A stretch of DNA of 46,959 bases, taken from assembly GCA_023386835.1 (NCBI GenBank), contig JAEWIY010000073.1:1-46959 (forward strand). The letters run 5' to 3'. Shown here in pieces: positions 8,604-17,669 of the stretch. The notes under the pieces were generated by a model. The model had not been told where the DNA came from, did no database searches, and saw only the letters and a list, made by a program, of their open reading frames with translations. How positions within the stretch are numbered: position 1 is the first letter of the stretch; each line of letters opens with the position of its first letter. A program made the position numbers and the translations under genes. This DNA is from Verrucomicrobiota bacterium. Lineage in GTDB: Bacteria; Verrucomicrobiota; Verrucomicrobiia; Opitutales; Opitutaceae.

Positions 8604-9365
8604 TCACGGGGCGGTGGGTGCCGACGGAGCGGCCGCCGGAGGAGGGGCGCTCGGGCCGGTGAAATTGAACCGCTGTCGCGCGAGCACAAGGACCGGTTTG
8701 CCGCGCCGCGTGGGCGGCTCGAACTGCCACTGCGCCACCGCCTGCATCGCCAACGCGGCCAGCTCCTGGTTCTGGTTGGCCGGCCCCACCGGCATCCGCA
8801 CCCGGCCTTGTTCGTCGATGTAGAAATCGATGGTGACCTCACCGCGCAGGCCACGATCACTCATTTCGGGGGTGTAGATCGGCGACACGACATGCACCGG
8901 CGTCGGGATTTGATCGAGGTCCCGCAGGCTCGTCGGCTGATACACCAGCTCGGAATCCTGTGGCCGCAAGCGGCCGAGGTAGTGTTCCACCATGTGCTGG
9001 TTCACCACGACGCCTTCGGCCCGAAAGTTAAAGACGACCTCAGATTGGGCGGGTACCGGCTCACCGTCGAGCCGCGCGGGCGTAAACTGCCAGTCCTTCA
9101 GCGAATTCACCGCCACGTGAGCCAGCGCCGCGTCGGTGTATCCCACGATGAGGTGATCAACCAGGTGGCCTTCCTCGTCCACCTTCACCGCGATCCGCAC
9201 GGTCCCTTGCGTCACCCCGCGCGCAACCAAGGTGATCGGGAACGTGGGAAGATTCCGCACATGAATCTTCATCGACTCCAGCACCGGCGCGTCCGTCTGC
9301 GCGTGCACCGCCACCGTTGATGCGACGCAACACGCCAAGGCAGAGGCGACCAGGCAGGGCTTCAT
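8604..9365 (-). CDS. Exported protein with two TonB C-terminal domains
   Basis: 253 residues from the ATG at 9365 (an in-frame GTG lies at 9374). A cleavable signal peptide ends at AVHAQ. Two TonB_C-type domains follow. The first covers residues about 40-120 (GTVRIAVKVDEEGHLVDHLIVGYTDAALAHVAVNSLKDWQFTPARLDG). The second covers about 165-240 (LRGEVTIDFYIDEQGRVRMPVG...AVAQWQFEPPTRRGKPV). A short Ala/Pro tail ends the protein. There is no transmembrane anchor and no Pro-rich spacer, so it is not a classical TonB; it looks like a soluble periplasmic protein. Partner proteins are unknown. It sits between pcm and the SDR gene on the same strand, and a true tonB lies in the 40-43.7 kb operon. Confidence 0.8.
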   Translation of the reverse strand: MKPCLVASALACCVASTVAVHAQTDAPVLESMKIHVRNLPTFPITLVARGVTQGTVRIAVKVDEEGHLVDHLIVGYTDAALAHVAVNSLKDWQFTPARLDGEPVPAQSEVVFNFRAEGVVVNQHMVEHYLGRLRPQDSELVYQPTSLRDLDQIPTPVHVVSPIYTPEMSDRGLRGEVTIDFYIDEQGRVRMPVGPANQNQELAALAMQAVAQWQFEPPTRRGKPVLVLARQRFNFTGPSAPPPAAAPSAPTAP

Positions 9366-9422
9366 CGACGTCACGTTGCCAGGAATAACACCGGGCCCAC
9401 GGCAAACCCTTCAACTTCCGGC

Positions 9423-10550
9423 CTAATTCACGGGCGCGTGAGTGTGCACCGCCGTGCTCACGGCCCGCTCACCGGTCGCATCCGCCGCGACCTCCCCGGC
9501 TTCACCATAGCGACGTTGGTCCAGAGGAATCCGTCCGCCCCGCTGCTCATTCCACCACCACCAGGCGGCCGCCGCGCCCAGCGCTGCGCCCACGCCCACC
9601 ATGAGGCCGCGATGCTTCGAGGCTTCCAGTTGCCAGGAATGATCCAACGCGCGGTCATCGAAACGTCCCCGCACGCCGTGGTCACCCGGCAACGGCTGCC
9701 ACAGGTTGTTGGGACGGCCGCTGGAGCGCTGTTCGCCAGTGGTCTGGCCGGCATACCCGGCCCCGGCCAGGTAACGGTCGAGCACACCCGGGATCACCCG
9801 ATTGCCGAGGATCGCCTTCACCGTCGGTCCGCCGACAAAAAGCTCCCGGCGGCGGTGGTGCGCCATCCAGTGGATCGCCTCAGCGGCCACTTCCGGTTGA
9901 AAGATCGGCGGGACCGGCTGCGCCTCCTCGCCCATGCGGTTGAGCGTCCAATCAAACTGCGGCGTGTTCATGGCCGGCAGCTGCACCATGCACAGGTGAA
10001 CGCGACTCCGGTCATGCGTCAGCTCCGAGCGCAGGGACGCCGTGAAACCCTTGATGGCGTGCTTGGCCCCACAGTAGGCCGATTGCAGCGGGATGCTACG
10101 ATAGGCGAGCGCCGATCCCACTTGGATAATCACCCCGCGATCGCGCGGCTTCATGAACTTCAGCGCCGCCATGGTGCCGTAAACGGTTCCGAGGCACGTT
10201 ACCTCCGTGACGCGGCGAAACTCGTCCGGCGCGATCTGGGTGAAGGGCGCATAGACGCTCACCATCGCGTTGTTCACCCAGACATCGATTGGGCCGAGCT
10301 CCCGCTCGATCCGTTCCGCCGCAGCGAGCACCGCCGTCGCGTCCGCGACGTCCAACGCACACACCAGCGCGCGGCCGCCCAGGGCATCCACCTCCCGCGC
10401 CGCGGCCTCCAGCCCGTCCTCGCCCCGAGCGATGAGCGCGACTCGGGCGCCCGCCTGTGCGAACCGTCGGGCGACAGCCCGACCCACGCCGGCCGAAGCG
10501 CCGGTGATCACCACCACTTGGGAGTGTCCGTTTCCGCCGTTCGCTCTCAT
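9423..10550 (-). CDS. Short-chain dehydrogenase/reductase with C-terminal membrane-anchor extension
   Basis: 375 residues. The classical SDR core has the nucleotide loop TGASAGVGRAVA (about 17-28), a DV motif (ALDVADA), NNA (about 92-94), catalytic Ser in GSALAY, and YCGAK (Tyr/Lys pair, about 158-162). It probably uses NAD(P)H. The last 110 residues or so are outside the normal SDR fold. They hold a hydrophilic stretch, then a hydrophobic helix GLMVGVGAALGAAAAWWWW near residue 320, so the protein may be tail-anchored in the inner membrane. The substrate cannot be inferred. The stop lies 58 bp upstream of the ATG of the double TonB_C gene on the same strand. Confidence 0.88.
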   Translation of the reverse strand: MRANGGNGHSQVVVITGASAGVGRAVARRFAQAGARVALIARGEDGLEAAAREVDALGGRALVCALDVADATAVLAAAERIERELGPIDVWVNNAMVSVYAPFTQIAPDEFRRVTEVTCLGTVYGTMAALKFMKPRDRGVIIQVGSALAYRSIPLQSAYCGAKHAIKGFTASLRSELTHDRSRVHLCMVQLPAMNTPQFDWTLNRMGEEAQPVPPIFQPEVAAEAIHWMAHHRRRELFVGGPTVKAILGNRVIPGVLDRYLAGAGYAGQTTGEQRSSGRPNNLWQPLPGDHGVRGRFDDRALDHSWQLEASKHRGLMVGVGAALGAAAAWWWWNEQRGGRIPLDQRRYGEAGEVAADATGERAVSTAVHTHAPVN

Positions 10551-10985
10551 GTCGGATCCTTATCGTTGAAGGTTAGCGTGAACGTTCGCCGGGAGTTGCC
10601 GCCAAAACTCCGGCCCGGCTCCGGTCAACAAAGTGATGATCGCCGGTCTGCGGTCCCGAGACCGTCAAATCGGACTCCTGCGGACTCATTGCGCCATGGT
10701 CCGCGGCGGGCCCGGCCGGTTCCGTCGGTCGTGGCTCGGTTACGGTCAAGTGCATCCGCGGCCCGGGGCCGCTTGGCGGTCCCTTGACTCACCCCGGGCG
10801 GCCGACAGGCTCGGCGGAAAGCCGGTCTGTTTTTGGACCCCGGGAGCCCCACCCGCCCGCGCGGTCTGCTTCTCTTCGCCTGCCCCTTCCTTTTCCGTGC
10901 ACCCGCCCGGTTTGTTTTCCGCCACCGACGCCAGTGGCCGCGGTGGATGCCCCCTCGCGCTCCGGCCGGGCGTCTTCACCCGGCC
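10551..10985. other. Intergenic region between divergent SDR and ECF sigma genes
   Basis: A gap of 435 bp between divergently transcribed genes, so it must hold at least two promoters. I find no convincing sigma-70 -35/-10 pair, riboswitch or RNA gene. A 60-codon minus-strand ORF (10573-10755, starting MHLTVTEP) ends 22 nt before the SDR start. Its codon use is only moderately coding-like, so it is noted and not called as a gene. Confidence 0.4.
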
Positions 10986-11543
10986 ATGAGCGAGTTGACG
11001 CAGGTTCTGCAGGCCCTCGGCCGCGGCGAACGGCAAGCCTCGGGCGAACTGCTGCCTTTGGTTTACGACGAACTGCGCCGCCACGCCGCGGTGCGGATGG
11101 CGCAGGAGGCCGCAGGCCAGACGTTGCAGCCCACGGCGTTGGTACATGAAGCGTGGTTGCGAATCACGGGTCCGGAAAACCGGTTGTGGGAGAATCGAGC
11201 ACACTTTTTCGGCGCGGCCGCGGAGGCGATGCGGCGGATCCTGATCGAGAACGCGCGTCGCAAGGCGCGGTTGAAACGCGGCGGCGGCCAGGAGCGCGTG
11301 GATCTGGACCAGATCGAACTTGCCGCGACGACCCCTGACGAAAAGGTGCTCTTGATTGATGAGGCGCTGCAGAAGTTGCAGACCCAGGATCCTGAAAAAG
11401 CGCGCGTCGTTGTGCTCAAGTTCTTCGGCGGTCGAACCAACCAGGAAGTGGCCGAGACCCTCGGCGTGGGGGAGCGCACCGTCGAGCGGATCTGGGCCTA
11501 CGCAAAAGCGTGGCTGTTTCACGAAATCCGCAGCCGGCCATGA
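10986..11543 (+). CDS. ECF-family sigma factor coupled to a Ser/Thr kinase
   Basis: 185 residues from the ATG at 10986. It matches the Planctomycetes/Verrucomicrobia-type ECF sigma subfamily. Region 2 contains LLPLVYDELRRHAAVRMAQEAAGQTLQPTALVHEAWLRI (about 23-61) and ENRAHFFGAAAEAMRRILIENARR. Region 4 is DPEKARVVVLKFFGGRTNQEVAETLGVGERTVERIWAYAKAWLF (about 136-179). These sigma factors are commonly encoded beside Pkn-type kinases that control them. Here the stop (TGA) overlaps the kinase ATG (ATGA), so the pair is translationally coupled. The longer ORF extending to 10833 is rejected because its extension has no domain character. Confidence 0.92.
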   Translation: MSELTQVLQALGRGERQASGELLPLVYDELRRHAAVRMAQEAAGQTLQPTALVHEAWLRITGPENRLWENRAHFFGAAAEAMRRILIENARRKARLKRGGGQERVDLDQIELAATTPDEKVLLIDEALQKLQTQDPEKARVVVLKFFGGRTNQEVAETLGVGERTVERIWAYAKAWLFHEIRSRP

Positions 11544-13732
11544 GTGCACCGCCCCTGCCGCGCGAGGACGAGATCTTCGAAACGGCCCGGCTGCTGGTCG
11601 AACCAAAGGAACGGCAGGCGTATCTCGTGCAGGTGTGCGGCGGCGACGCGGCGCTGCTCGAACGACTCGGAGCGCTCTTGGCCGCAGCCGGGGACGCGGA
11701 CGCCTTCTTTGCCGAGAGCACGACCGCGGTGCGGGGGAGCGCGGTGGGCTCGTCTCTTCGCTCCGCGACCCCATCCTCCGCGAGACCCGACTGGGGTGAA
11801 GAGCCACTGGGCACCCGTATCGGCCGCTACAAACTGCTGCAGAAGCTCGGCGAGGGCGGCTGCGGAGTGGTGTACCTGGCGGAGCAGGAGGAGCCGGTTC
11901 GTCGGCATGTCGCGCTGAAGATCATCAAGCTCGGCATGGAGACGAAGAGCGTCATCGCGCGCTTTGAGGCCGAACGGCAGGCGCTGGCGTTGATGGACCA
12001 TCCGCACATCGCCCGCGTCTACGATGCCGGCGCCACCGACCGTGGTTCACCGTACTTCGTCATGGAGTGGGTCTCGGGGGTTCGCATCACCGAGTACTGT
12101 GATCGCCATCAACTGACGCTGCCGCAGCGGCTGGAGCTCTTCATCCAGATCTGCCATGCGATCCAGCACGCACACCAAAAGGGCGTGATCCACGGGGACA
12201 TCAAACCCTCGAACATTCTCGTCAGCCAGCAGGACGATGCCCCGTCGCCCAAGGTGATTGATTTCGGCATCGCACGGGCAACCGAACCGCGCCTGACCGA
12301 CCACACCCGGTTCACCGGTTGCGCCCAGCTCATCGGCACGCCGGCGTACATGAGCCCGGAACAGGCGGATTTGCGTACCCGAGATGTCGATACACGAAGC
12401 GACATCTACAGCCTCGGGGTCCTGCTCTACGAACTGCTCACCGGCCGGACACCATTTGCCTCGAAGGAGCTGCTTGAGGGCGGGCTGGAGGCGATGCGGC
12501 GCCTGTTGCTCGAACAGGAACCGCTACGCCCGTCGGCCCGGTTCTCGTCATTGCCCGACGATGAACGGACCCAGACCGCGAGTCTGCGCCCGCTCGAGCC
12601 TCAGCGGTTATCGCAGCGGTTGGTCGGCGATCTCGACTGGATCGTCATGAAGGCGCTGGAGAAGGACCGTGCGCGCCGGTATGAGACCGCCAATGGGCTG
12701 GCGATGGACATTCGCCGCTACCTGGATCACGAGCCGGTGCTCGCCGGTCCGGCAAGTTGGACGTATCGGCTGGGTAAACTGGTGCGCCGGAACCGCGGCG
12801 TCTTTTTCGCCGCAGGGGCCGTCGCGGTGACCCTCTGTGCCGGCTTTGGCACCTCCACCTGGCTTTTCCTCAAGGAGCGCGAATCGCACCGGCGTGCGGT
12901 GGCGGCCGAGCAGCAGCAGGCGCGACTCCGCCTGGCCGCCGAGACCCGAGAGAAGATCGCGCAGGCCGCGCTGCTGGTCAGCCAGGAGAATTACGGCGCG
13001 GCCGATGAACTCGTGCGCGGCATCGCGCTGGACGAGCCCACGATGGAAGGCGCCGCAGTGTTCCGGGCACTCGGTGGCTGGCACGCCTTGCAAAACCGTT
13101 GGGCCGAAGCGGTGGAGCGCTTCAACGTCGTCCTGCGCGTGAACCAGTTGGACAACACGGACGTGGCCACACTCGATCACTTGGAAACTGGCCCCACGTT
13201 GATTGAGCTGGGCGACCGCGCCGCTTACCAGGCCTTCCGGCTGGCCGCACTCGAACGCTTCGCCAACCCGACCAGTACGAGTGCCGATCGCGTCCTGAAA
13301 ATCTGCCTGTTGCGACCGGCGGACGCCGCGCTGCTCGAACGACTCCGGCCCGTCGCCGTGGCTACCACGGAGGCGCACGAGCAGGCGGTCCGGAATGGCG
13401 ATCTCTTTCAAGCGGCCTGGCGTTCGCTCTCGCTCGCGCTTTGGGCGTATCGCTCCGAGCACGACGCCGACGCCCTGGAATGGGGCCGCCGCTGCCTGGA
13501 CTGCCCGGAAGCCAATGCCCCGCGAGTGGCGACCGCACGGCTGGTGCTGGCCTTGACGCTTTTTCGGAGCGGCCGACTCGACGCGGCCCGCGCGGAGTTG
13601 GCGCAGGCCCGTGAGGCGATCGACACGAAGTTCCGGCAACAGCTGGACAAGGGCACGCCGGTGCAGGGTTTCTGGTTTGATTGGGTCTTTGCGCGCATCC
13701 TGCTCCGGGAAACCGAGCAGGCGGTGAGATAG
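11540..13732 (+). CDS. Transmembrane serine/threonine protein kinase (Pkn-type, non-RD)
   Basis: 730 residues from the ATG that overlaps the sigma-factor stop. A short N-terminal helical region precedes the Hanks-type kinase domain (about 97-395). Visible motifs are the glycine loop GEGGCG (104-109), ATP-binding Lys127 in VALKIIK, the catalytic loop HGDIKPSN (Asp220) and DFG (241-243), followed by GTPAYMSPEQA and DIYSLGVLLYELLTG. Gly219 replaces the usual Arg of HRD. One transmembrane helix (about 415-437, GVFFAAGAVAVTLCAGFGTS) separates the cytoplasmic kinase from a C-terminal helical region of about 290 residues, probably periplasmic. That region starts with a coiled-coil stretch (RRAVAAEQQQARLRLAAETRE). 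No clear TPR or WD repeats are seen. It probably phosphorylates or otherwise controls the upstream sigma factor. Confidence 0.9.
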   Translation: MSAPPLPREDEIFETARLLVEPKERQAYLVQVCGGDAALLERLGALLAAAGDADAFFAESTTAVRGSAVGSSLRSATPSSARPDWGEEPLGTRIGRYKLLQKLGEGGCGVVYLAEQEEPVRRHVALKIIKLGMETKSVIARFEAERQALALMDHPHIARVYDAGATDRGSPYFVMEWVSGVRITEYCDRHQLTLPQRLELFIQICHAIQHAHQKGVIHGDIKPSNILVSQQDDAPSPKVIDFGIARATEPRLTDHTRFTGCAQLIGTPAYMSPEQADLRTRDVDTRSDIYSLGVLLYELLTGRTPFASKELLEGGLEAMRRLLLEQEPLRPSARFSSLPDDERTQTASLRPLEPQRLSQRLVGDLDWIVMKALEKDRARRYETANGLAMDIRRYLDHEPVLAGPASWTYRLGKLVRRNRGVFFAAGAVAVTLCAGFGTSTWLFLKERESHRRAVAAEQQQARLRLAAETREKIAQAALLVSQENYGAADELVRGIALDEPTMEGAAVFRALGGWHALQNRWAEAVERFNVVLRVNQLDNTDVATLDHLETGPTLIELGDRAAYQAFRLAALERFANPTSTSADRVLKICLLRPADAALLERLRPVAVATTEAHEQAVRNGDLFQAAWRSLSLALWAYRSEHDADALEWGRRCLDCPEANAPRVATARLVLALTLFRSGRLDAARAELAQAREAIDTKFRQQLDKGTPVQGFWFDWVFARILLRETEQAVR

Positions 13733-13859
13733 CACAAAGAACGTTCCAGGATTTTTCGGCGGCGGAAGCAGGAATCTGGCGGGTTTGGCTGGGTGTTGGC
13801 GCATGTAGGGAGGAGGCCACGCAAACTCGGCCTTCAGCCCTCCCCAACCCTACCCCGCC

Positions 13860-16538
13860 ATGAACCAGTTCGCCTGGTCAAAAGCTCGGTCGCCGCGCCG
13901 TCATGCGGCTCGCCGGACGGTCTTCACCGTCGCGCTGCTGAGTGTTTCCGCCACTCCGCTGTTCGCTCAAGTTGTTGACCCGGACACTGAACCCGACGGT
14001 GAAACCGTCGTTTTGGACGAGTTCGTGGTCAGCGGCGTGCGCGCCAGCTTGATCACCGCGCAGGAAACCAAGCGCAACGCACTGGTCCTGCTCGATTCGA
14101 TCGCCGCGCAGGACATCGGCAAACTGCCCGACAACAGCGTCGCCGACGCCCTGCAACGCGTTCCCGGCATCCAGGTCGGCCGTGGTGACGGTGAAGTGAA
14201 CAACGTGCTGATTCGCGGCCTGCCCAACATCGGCACAACCCTCAACGGCCACGAAATTTTCACCGGGACCGGACGCGGCGTGGCGCTTCAGGACATCCCG
14301 GCCGAACTCGTGGCGGGCGTGGATGTGTACAAGTCGAACGCACCGGAGCACATCGAAGGCGGCATCGCTGGCCTGATCGATATCCGCCTGCGCCGGCCGC
14401 TTGATTTCGCGGGCCGCGAGTTGGCGGCCGGCGGCCGGGCGATCTACGGCGAAAACGCCGACAAGGTCAGCTGGGTCGGCAGCGCTTTGATCAGCGACCG
14501 CTGGAAGACCGCCGGCGGCGGGGACTTCGGCGCCCTGTACGCGACGTCCTACCAGAGGCACTACTTCCTCGACCAGGTGAGCTTCAATTTCCTCTTCGAG
14601 CCCGTGCCGAGCAACGGCGTCATATCCGATGAGACAATACAGCTGCCGCTCACCCAAGGGTCGCTGATCGTGCCGGGCGACCGCCGGCGCTTCGCGCACT
14701 ACCTCTCGCTCCAGCTGCGCCCCCACGAGGAACTCGAATTCTACACCGACTTCCTCTACACGGGCTACCGCAACCAGCGTCAGGTTCATTTCCTGATCGG
14801 TTTCCCGCGGTTCGGCGCCTTCCAGTCGGCGGAGGTTTATCCCGGCACCCAGGTGCCCTCACGGCTCGTTTCGGAGAACAACTTCCAGCTGACGAGCACA
14901 CAGGCCTTCAGCGATCGGACGGACAGCTACCAGGGCGTCGCGGGCGTGCGGTGGCAGCGCGGCGCGGTCCAGGCGAGCACCGAACTCGTGTACAACTGGA
15001 GCAGTTTCAAACCCCGCGTCATCATCATCGACACACAGTTCGCTCCCGCGACGCCCGGCACGTTCACGTTCAACTTCAACAACGATGGGCGGGCCGAAAT
15101 GGGCGTGAGCGGCGCCGATCTGGCAAACGGCGACAACTACTTCCTTTGGGGCCTGTTCGACAATCATGGTTATCAGACGAGCGACCAAATCGGCTGGCGG
15201 GCCGACGCCGAATACACGTTTGCCGATGGCTTCTTCAAAAACGTGCAGGCAGGCGTCCGCTACACCACGCGCGAAGCAAAATCCCGCCAGACCTCGGTGG
15301 ACGACATCGAGCCGGTCGGCGGCCGTGGGGTGGTGCGCGCCACGACGATCCCGGGCTTTGGCAGCCTGAACCCGCGGGGCACCTTCGGCAGCTATCCCAC
15401 GCGCCACTGGTACGGCGCGGATCCGGACTACCTCTACGGCAACGTGGAGCAGGTGCGGGAACTCTTCGGCCGCCCGCCCGGGGACCCCGGCTTCAACCCG
15501 GCCATCTCGTTCACCGATGAGGAAAAGACGTCCGCAGGGTATGTTCAGTTCGGATACAGCACAAACCTGGCTGGTCGCCCGCTGGAGGGTCTGGTCGGCG
15601 CCCGTGTCGTCCGGACCGAACAGGAGCTGACCGGGTATCGCGGCACCGACGGCTCGCCGCTCAACCAGGACAAGGACGAGACCGACGTGCTGCCGATGCT
15701 GAACGCCCGCCTCGCCCTGCGGGATGAATTGTTCCTCCGCTTTGCCGCCGGGCGCTCGGTCACGCGGCCGAACTTCGCCGACCTGAATCCCGTCGTGAAC
15801 CTGAACGCGCCAACCACCACCGGCGCTTCGGGGACCGGCAGTGGCGGCAATCCGGACCTCGAGACGGTGAAATCAAACAACTTCGACCTGTCGCTGGAAT
15901 ACTACTTCGCGCGCTCCAGTTACGTCGCCATCACCGGCTTCTATCGCGAGATCGAGGGCTACGTGGAATCCTACGCGGAGCTGGAGACGATCAACGGCCA
16001 GCCCTACACCATCACGCGGCCGCGCAACACCGGCAAGGGCGAGCTCCAGGGCGTCGAGTTCACCTACCAGCATTTTCCCGAATCGCTGCCGGACCCGCTG
16101 CGGGGCTTCGGTATTCAAGCCAACCTGACACTGATGGACGGCGACACGGACGCGCAGGATCCGTCCAATCCGAATCCCGGCGCGCGCGTCCGGCAGCCGT
16201 ACGCGCAGGTGGCGAAGACCGCCTACAACGTCGTCGGCATCTACGAACGCAGCGGCTTCTCCGCGCGGCTGGCCTGGAATTGGCGGGGTGAATACACCGA
16301 TACGTTCAACGGCCCCAATGCCGCCGGCAGCCCGTTGCGGCAGATCATCGTCAAGCCGCGTGGGCAGCTGGATTTTTCCGCCAGCTACGACCTCCGTGAA
16401 AACGTCACGCTGACCCTCGATGCGACCAACATCCTGAACAACCGTTACCAGGACTACTTCCACGACAAGCATCTGTATCCACGCGACACCCGCGCCTACG
16501 ATCGTACCATCGCCCTGGGCGTGCGGTTGCGGTTCTGA
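13860..16538 (+). CDS. TonB-dependent outer-membrane receptor
   Basis: 892 residues. An N-terminal signal peptide ends near FAQ. A TonB-box-like stretch EFVVSGVRASL follows near residue 52. The plug domain (about 70-190) reads IGKLPDNSVADALQRVPGIQVGRGDGEVNNVLIRG. A 22-stranded beta-barrel with alternating aromatic strands follows, with the C-terminal beta-signal ending ALGVRLRF. Length and plug sequence match receptors for large substrates, including oligosaccharides. The ligand cannot be read, but nearby GH5, GH9 and GH88 enzymes make a glycan plausible. There is no STN domain, so it does not itself look like a FecA-type regulator. It follows the sigma/kinase pair by 127 bp. A purine-rich GGGAGGAGG stretch lies about 50 nt upstream of the ATG, too far away to be its ribosome site. 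Confidence 0.93.
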   Translation: MNQFAWSKARSPRRHAARRTVFTVALLSVSATPLFAQVVDPDTEPDGETVVLDEFVVSGVRASLITAQETKRNALVLLDSIAAQDIGKLPDNSVADALQRVPGIQVGRGDGEVNNVLIRGLPNIGTTLNGHEIFTGTGRGVALQDIPAELVAGVDVYKSNAPEHIEGGIAGLIDIRLRRPLDFAGRELAAGGRAIYGENADKVSWVGSALISDRWKTAGGGDFGALYATSYQRHYFLDQVSFNFLFEPVPSNGVISDETIQLPLTQGSLIVPGDRRRFAHYLSLQLRPHEELEFYTDFLYTGYRNQRQVHFLIGFPRFGAFQSAEVYPGTQVPSRLVSENNFQLTSTQAFSDRTDSYQGVAGVRWQRGAVQASTELVYNWSSFKPRVIIIDTQFAPATPGTFTFNFNNDGRAEMGVSGADLANGDNYFLWGLFDNHGYQTSDQIGWRADAEYTFADGFFKNVQAGVRYTTREAKSRQTSVDDIEPVGGRGVVRATTIPGFGSLNPRGTFGSYPTRHWYGADPDYLYGNVEQVRELFGRPPGDPGFNPAISFTDEEKTSAGYVQFGYSTNLAGRPLEGLVGARVVRTEQELTGYRGTDGSPLNQDKDETDVLPMLNARLALRDELFLRFAAGRSVTRPNFADLNPVVNLNAPTTTGASGTGSGGNPDLETVKSNNFDLSLEYYFARSSYVAITGFYREIEGYVESYAELETINGQPYTITRPRNTGKGELQGVEFTYQHFPESLPDPLRGFGIQANLTLMDGDTDAQDPSNPNPGARVRQPYAQVAKTAYNVVGIYERSGFSARLAWNWRGEYTDTFNGPNAAGSPLRQIIVKPRGQLDFSASYDLRENVTLTLDATNILNNRYQDYFHDKHLYPRDTRAYDRTIALGVRLRF

Positions 16539-16555
16539 CGAAGCACACCGCGCCA

Positions 16556-16581
16556 CCGCCCTGCCGCTTCACGGCAGGCGG
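16556..16581 (+). terminator. Hairpin after TonB-dependent receptor gene
   Basis: CCGCC-C-TGCCG (16556-16566) pairs with CGGCAGGCGG (16572-16581) around a CTTCA loop, with one bulged C. No T-tract follows, so this may be an mRNA-stabilising hairpin or a weak terminator; it begins 17 nt after the stop codon. Confidence 0.35.
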
Positions 16582-16648
16582 CGTCATGCGGACGTACGAC
16601 AGAACGCCTTTGCTGCCAAGCCCAACGCCGGGCTCATGACGCTGCCTC

Positions 16649-17500
16649 ATGCCCCGCCGCCTGGTCACATCCCTCAACCCCGCCGACCTCGCAGCCGCCG
16701 CGCGTCGCGTCGCGCGGCTCGAGTCCGATCCGGAGCTGGTACCGCAGATCCATCACTACTGCGACCGCTGGTGTGAGCGCTGTTATGCCCGACCTCGTTG
16801 CCTGTCCTACCAGCTCGAACAAATGCGCCAATCGGTGCAGGGCTGGGCCCGGCGCGATCCGGTGCACCGGTCGTCTTGGGAGCAGCTGACTCGGGTGATC
16901 GCGGCTAAACTTCAGCGGCTGGAGGACGACACCGCTCGCTCCAACCACGACCTGACGAACGCCGTCGAAGAACGCGCCGCCCCGTGGTACACGTCTTCCG
17001 AAGCCGTCACCTTGCTCGCTGATGCACGTCGGTATCGTCAACGAGCGCGGGAGCTCCTGCTGCGTTTGCCAGCCACACTGGTGGCCTCGCCTAAGCCGCC
17101 TGACCTGAGTCACAACGCCCCGTGGGCAGATGTTCGTGACGCCCTCGAGGTGGTGGATTGGTTTGTTTTTTTCATCGAGGCCAAGCTGCAACGCGCCGCT
17201 GCATCCCGGTCCGAGGAAGCCGGCCAGGCCCTCGCCCCCCAAGTCTCGGACGCCGCGGGATCAGCCAAGATCGCCCTGATCGCGATCGACCGATCCTTGG
17301 CCGCCTGGGACACGCTGAGGCGGAATTGCGCCGGCGAGGCGGATGCGATCCTCGACCTGCTCGCGCACCTGGAACGACTGCGCGCGGAAACCGAACGGTC
17401 GTTTCCGGACGCCCGGCAGTTTCATCGCCCCGGATTCGATGACACCGGGCTCAGCCGAAACGAAGACGAAGGCCCAGCTGAGCGGCGGAATCGCGGATGA
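16649..17500 (+). CDS. Hypothetical protein with CX3CX2CX5C motif
   Basis: 283 residues, mostly alpha-helical. The notable feature is IHHYCDRWCERCYARPRCLSY (Cys38, Cys42, Cys45, Cys51), a CX3CX2CX5C cluster with adjacent His residues. It looks like a small zinc or Fe-S site near the N-terminus. I recall similar N-terminal clusters in uncharacterised proteins of Verrucomicrobiota and Bacteroidota, but no function is known to me. The remainder contains conserved-looking helices (DVRDALEVVDWFVFFIEAKLQRA; SAKIALIAIDRSLAAWDTL) and no catalytic signature. The last 50 bp overlap a convergent small ORF. Downstream lies an XRE-type regulator. Confidence 0.75.
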   Translation: MPRRLVTSLNPADLAAAARRVARLESDPELVPQIHHYCDRWCERCYARPRCLSYQLEQMRQSVQGWARRDPVHRSSWEQLTRVIAAKLQRLEDDTARSNHDLTNAVEERAAPWYTSSEAVTLLADARRYRQRARELLLRLPATLVASPKPPDLSHNAPWADVRDALEVVDWFVFFIEAKLQRAAASRSEEAGQALAPQVSDAAGSAKIALIAIDRSLAAWDTLRRNCAGEADAILDLLAHLERLRAETERSFPDARQFHRPGFDDTGLSRNEDEGPAERRNRG

Positions 17501-17669
17501 CCGTCACCCGCCGGTCGTCGACGTCGAGTCCGATGAAATCGACTTGCATTGCTGATTGGGCGGCGCGGCTTTGCGCCGCGACAGCACTGGAGCGTTGAGC
17601 GACGAAATCCTCAATCTTGCGCTCGAGGTCGTAACCTTCGGTGAAAATGACAGGCGTGGGCGTACTCAT
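17451..17669 (-). CDS. Small hypothetical protein, convergent overlap
   Basis: 72 residues from the ATG at 17669. The sequence begins MSTPTPVIFTEGYDLERKIE and contains VDFIGLDVDDRRVTVIRDSA. Its third codon positions are G/C-rich in the central part (GTC GAT TTC ATC and following codons), which supports real coding. No ribosome-binding site is clear. The 3' end overlaps the last 50 bp of the Cys-motif gene in the opposite direction, and the start faces an XRE gene about 200 bp away. I do not recognise the family. Confidence 0.5.
   Translation of the reverse strand: MSTPTPVIFTEGYDLERKIEDFVAQRSSAVAAQSRAAQSAMQVDFIGLDVDDRRVTVIRDSAAQLGLRLRFG

Noticed and set aside
10573..10755. 60-codon minus-strand ORF upstream of the SDR gene
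   Set aside because: Weak codon bias, no ribosome site or family; left as a note in the intergenic entry.
9438..10787. Plus-strand ORF of 449 codons opposite the SDR gene
   Set aside because: Extends through the SDR active-site region as antisense; low-complexity Arg/His-rich translation.
12608..13804. Minus-strand ORF of 398 codons under the kinase gene
   Set aside because: The kinase reading frame explains the region; the antisense product shows no domain.
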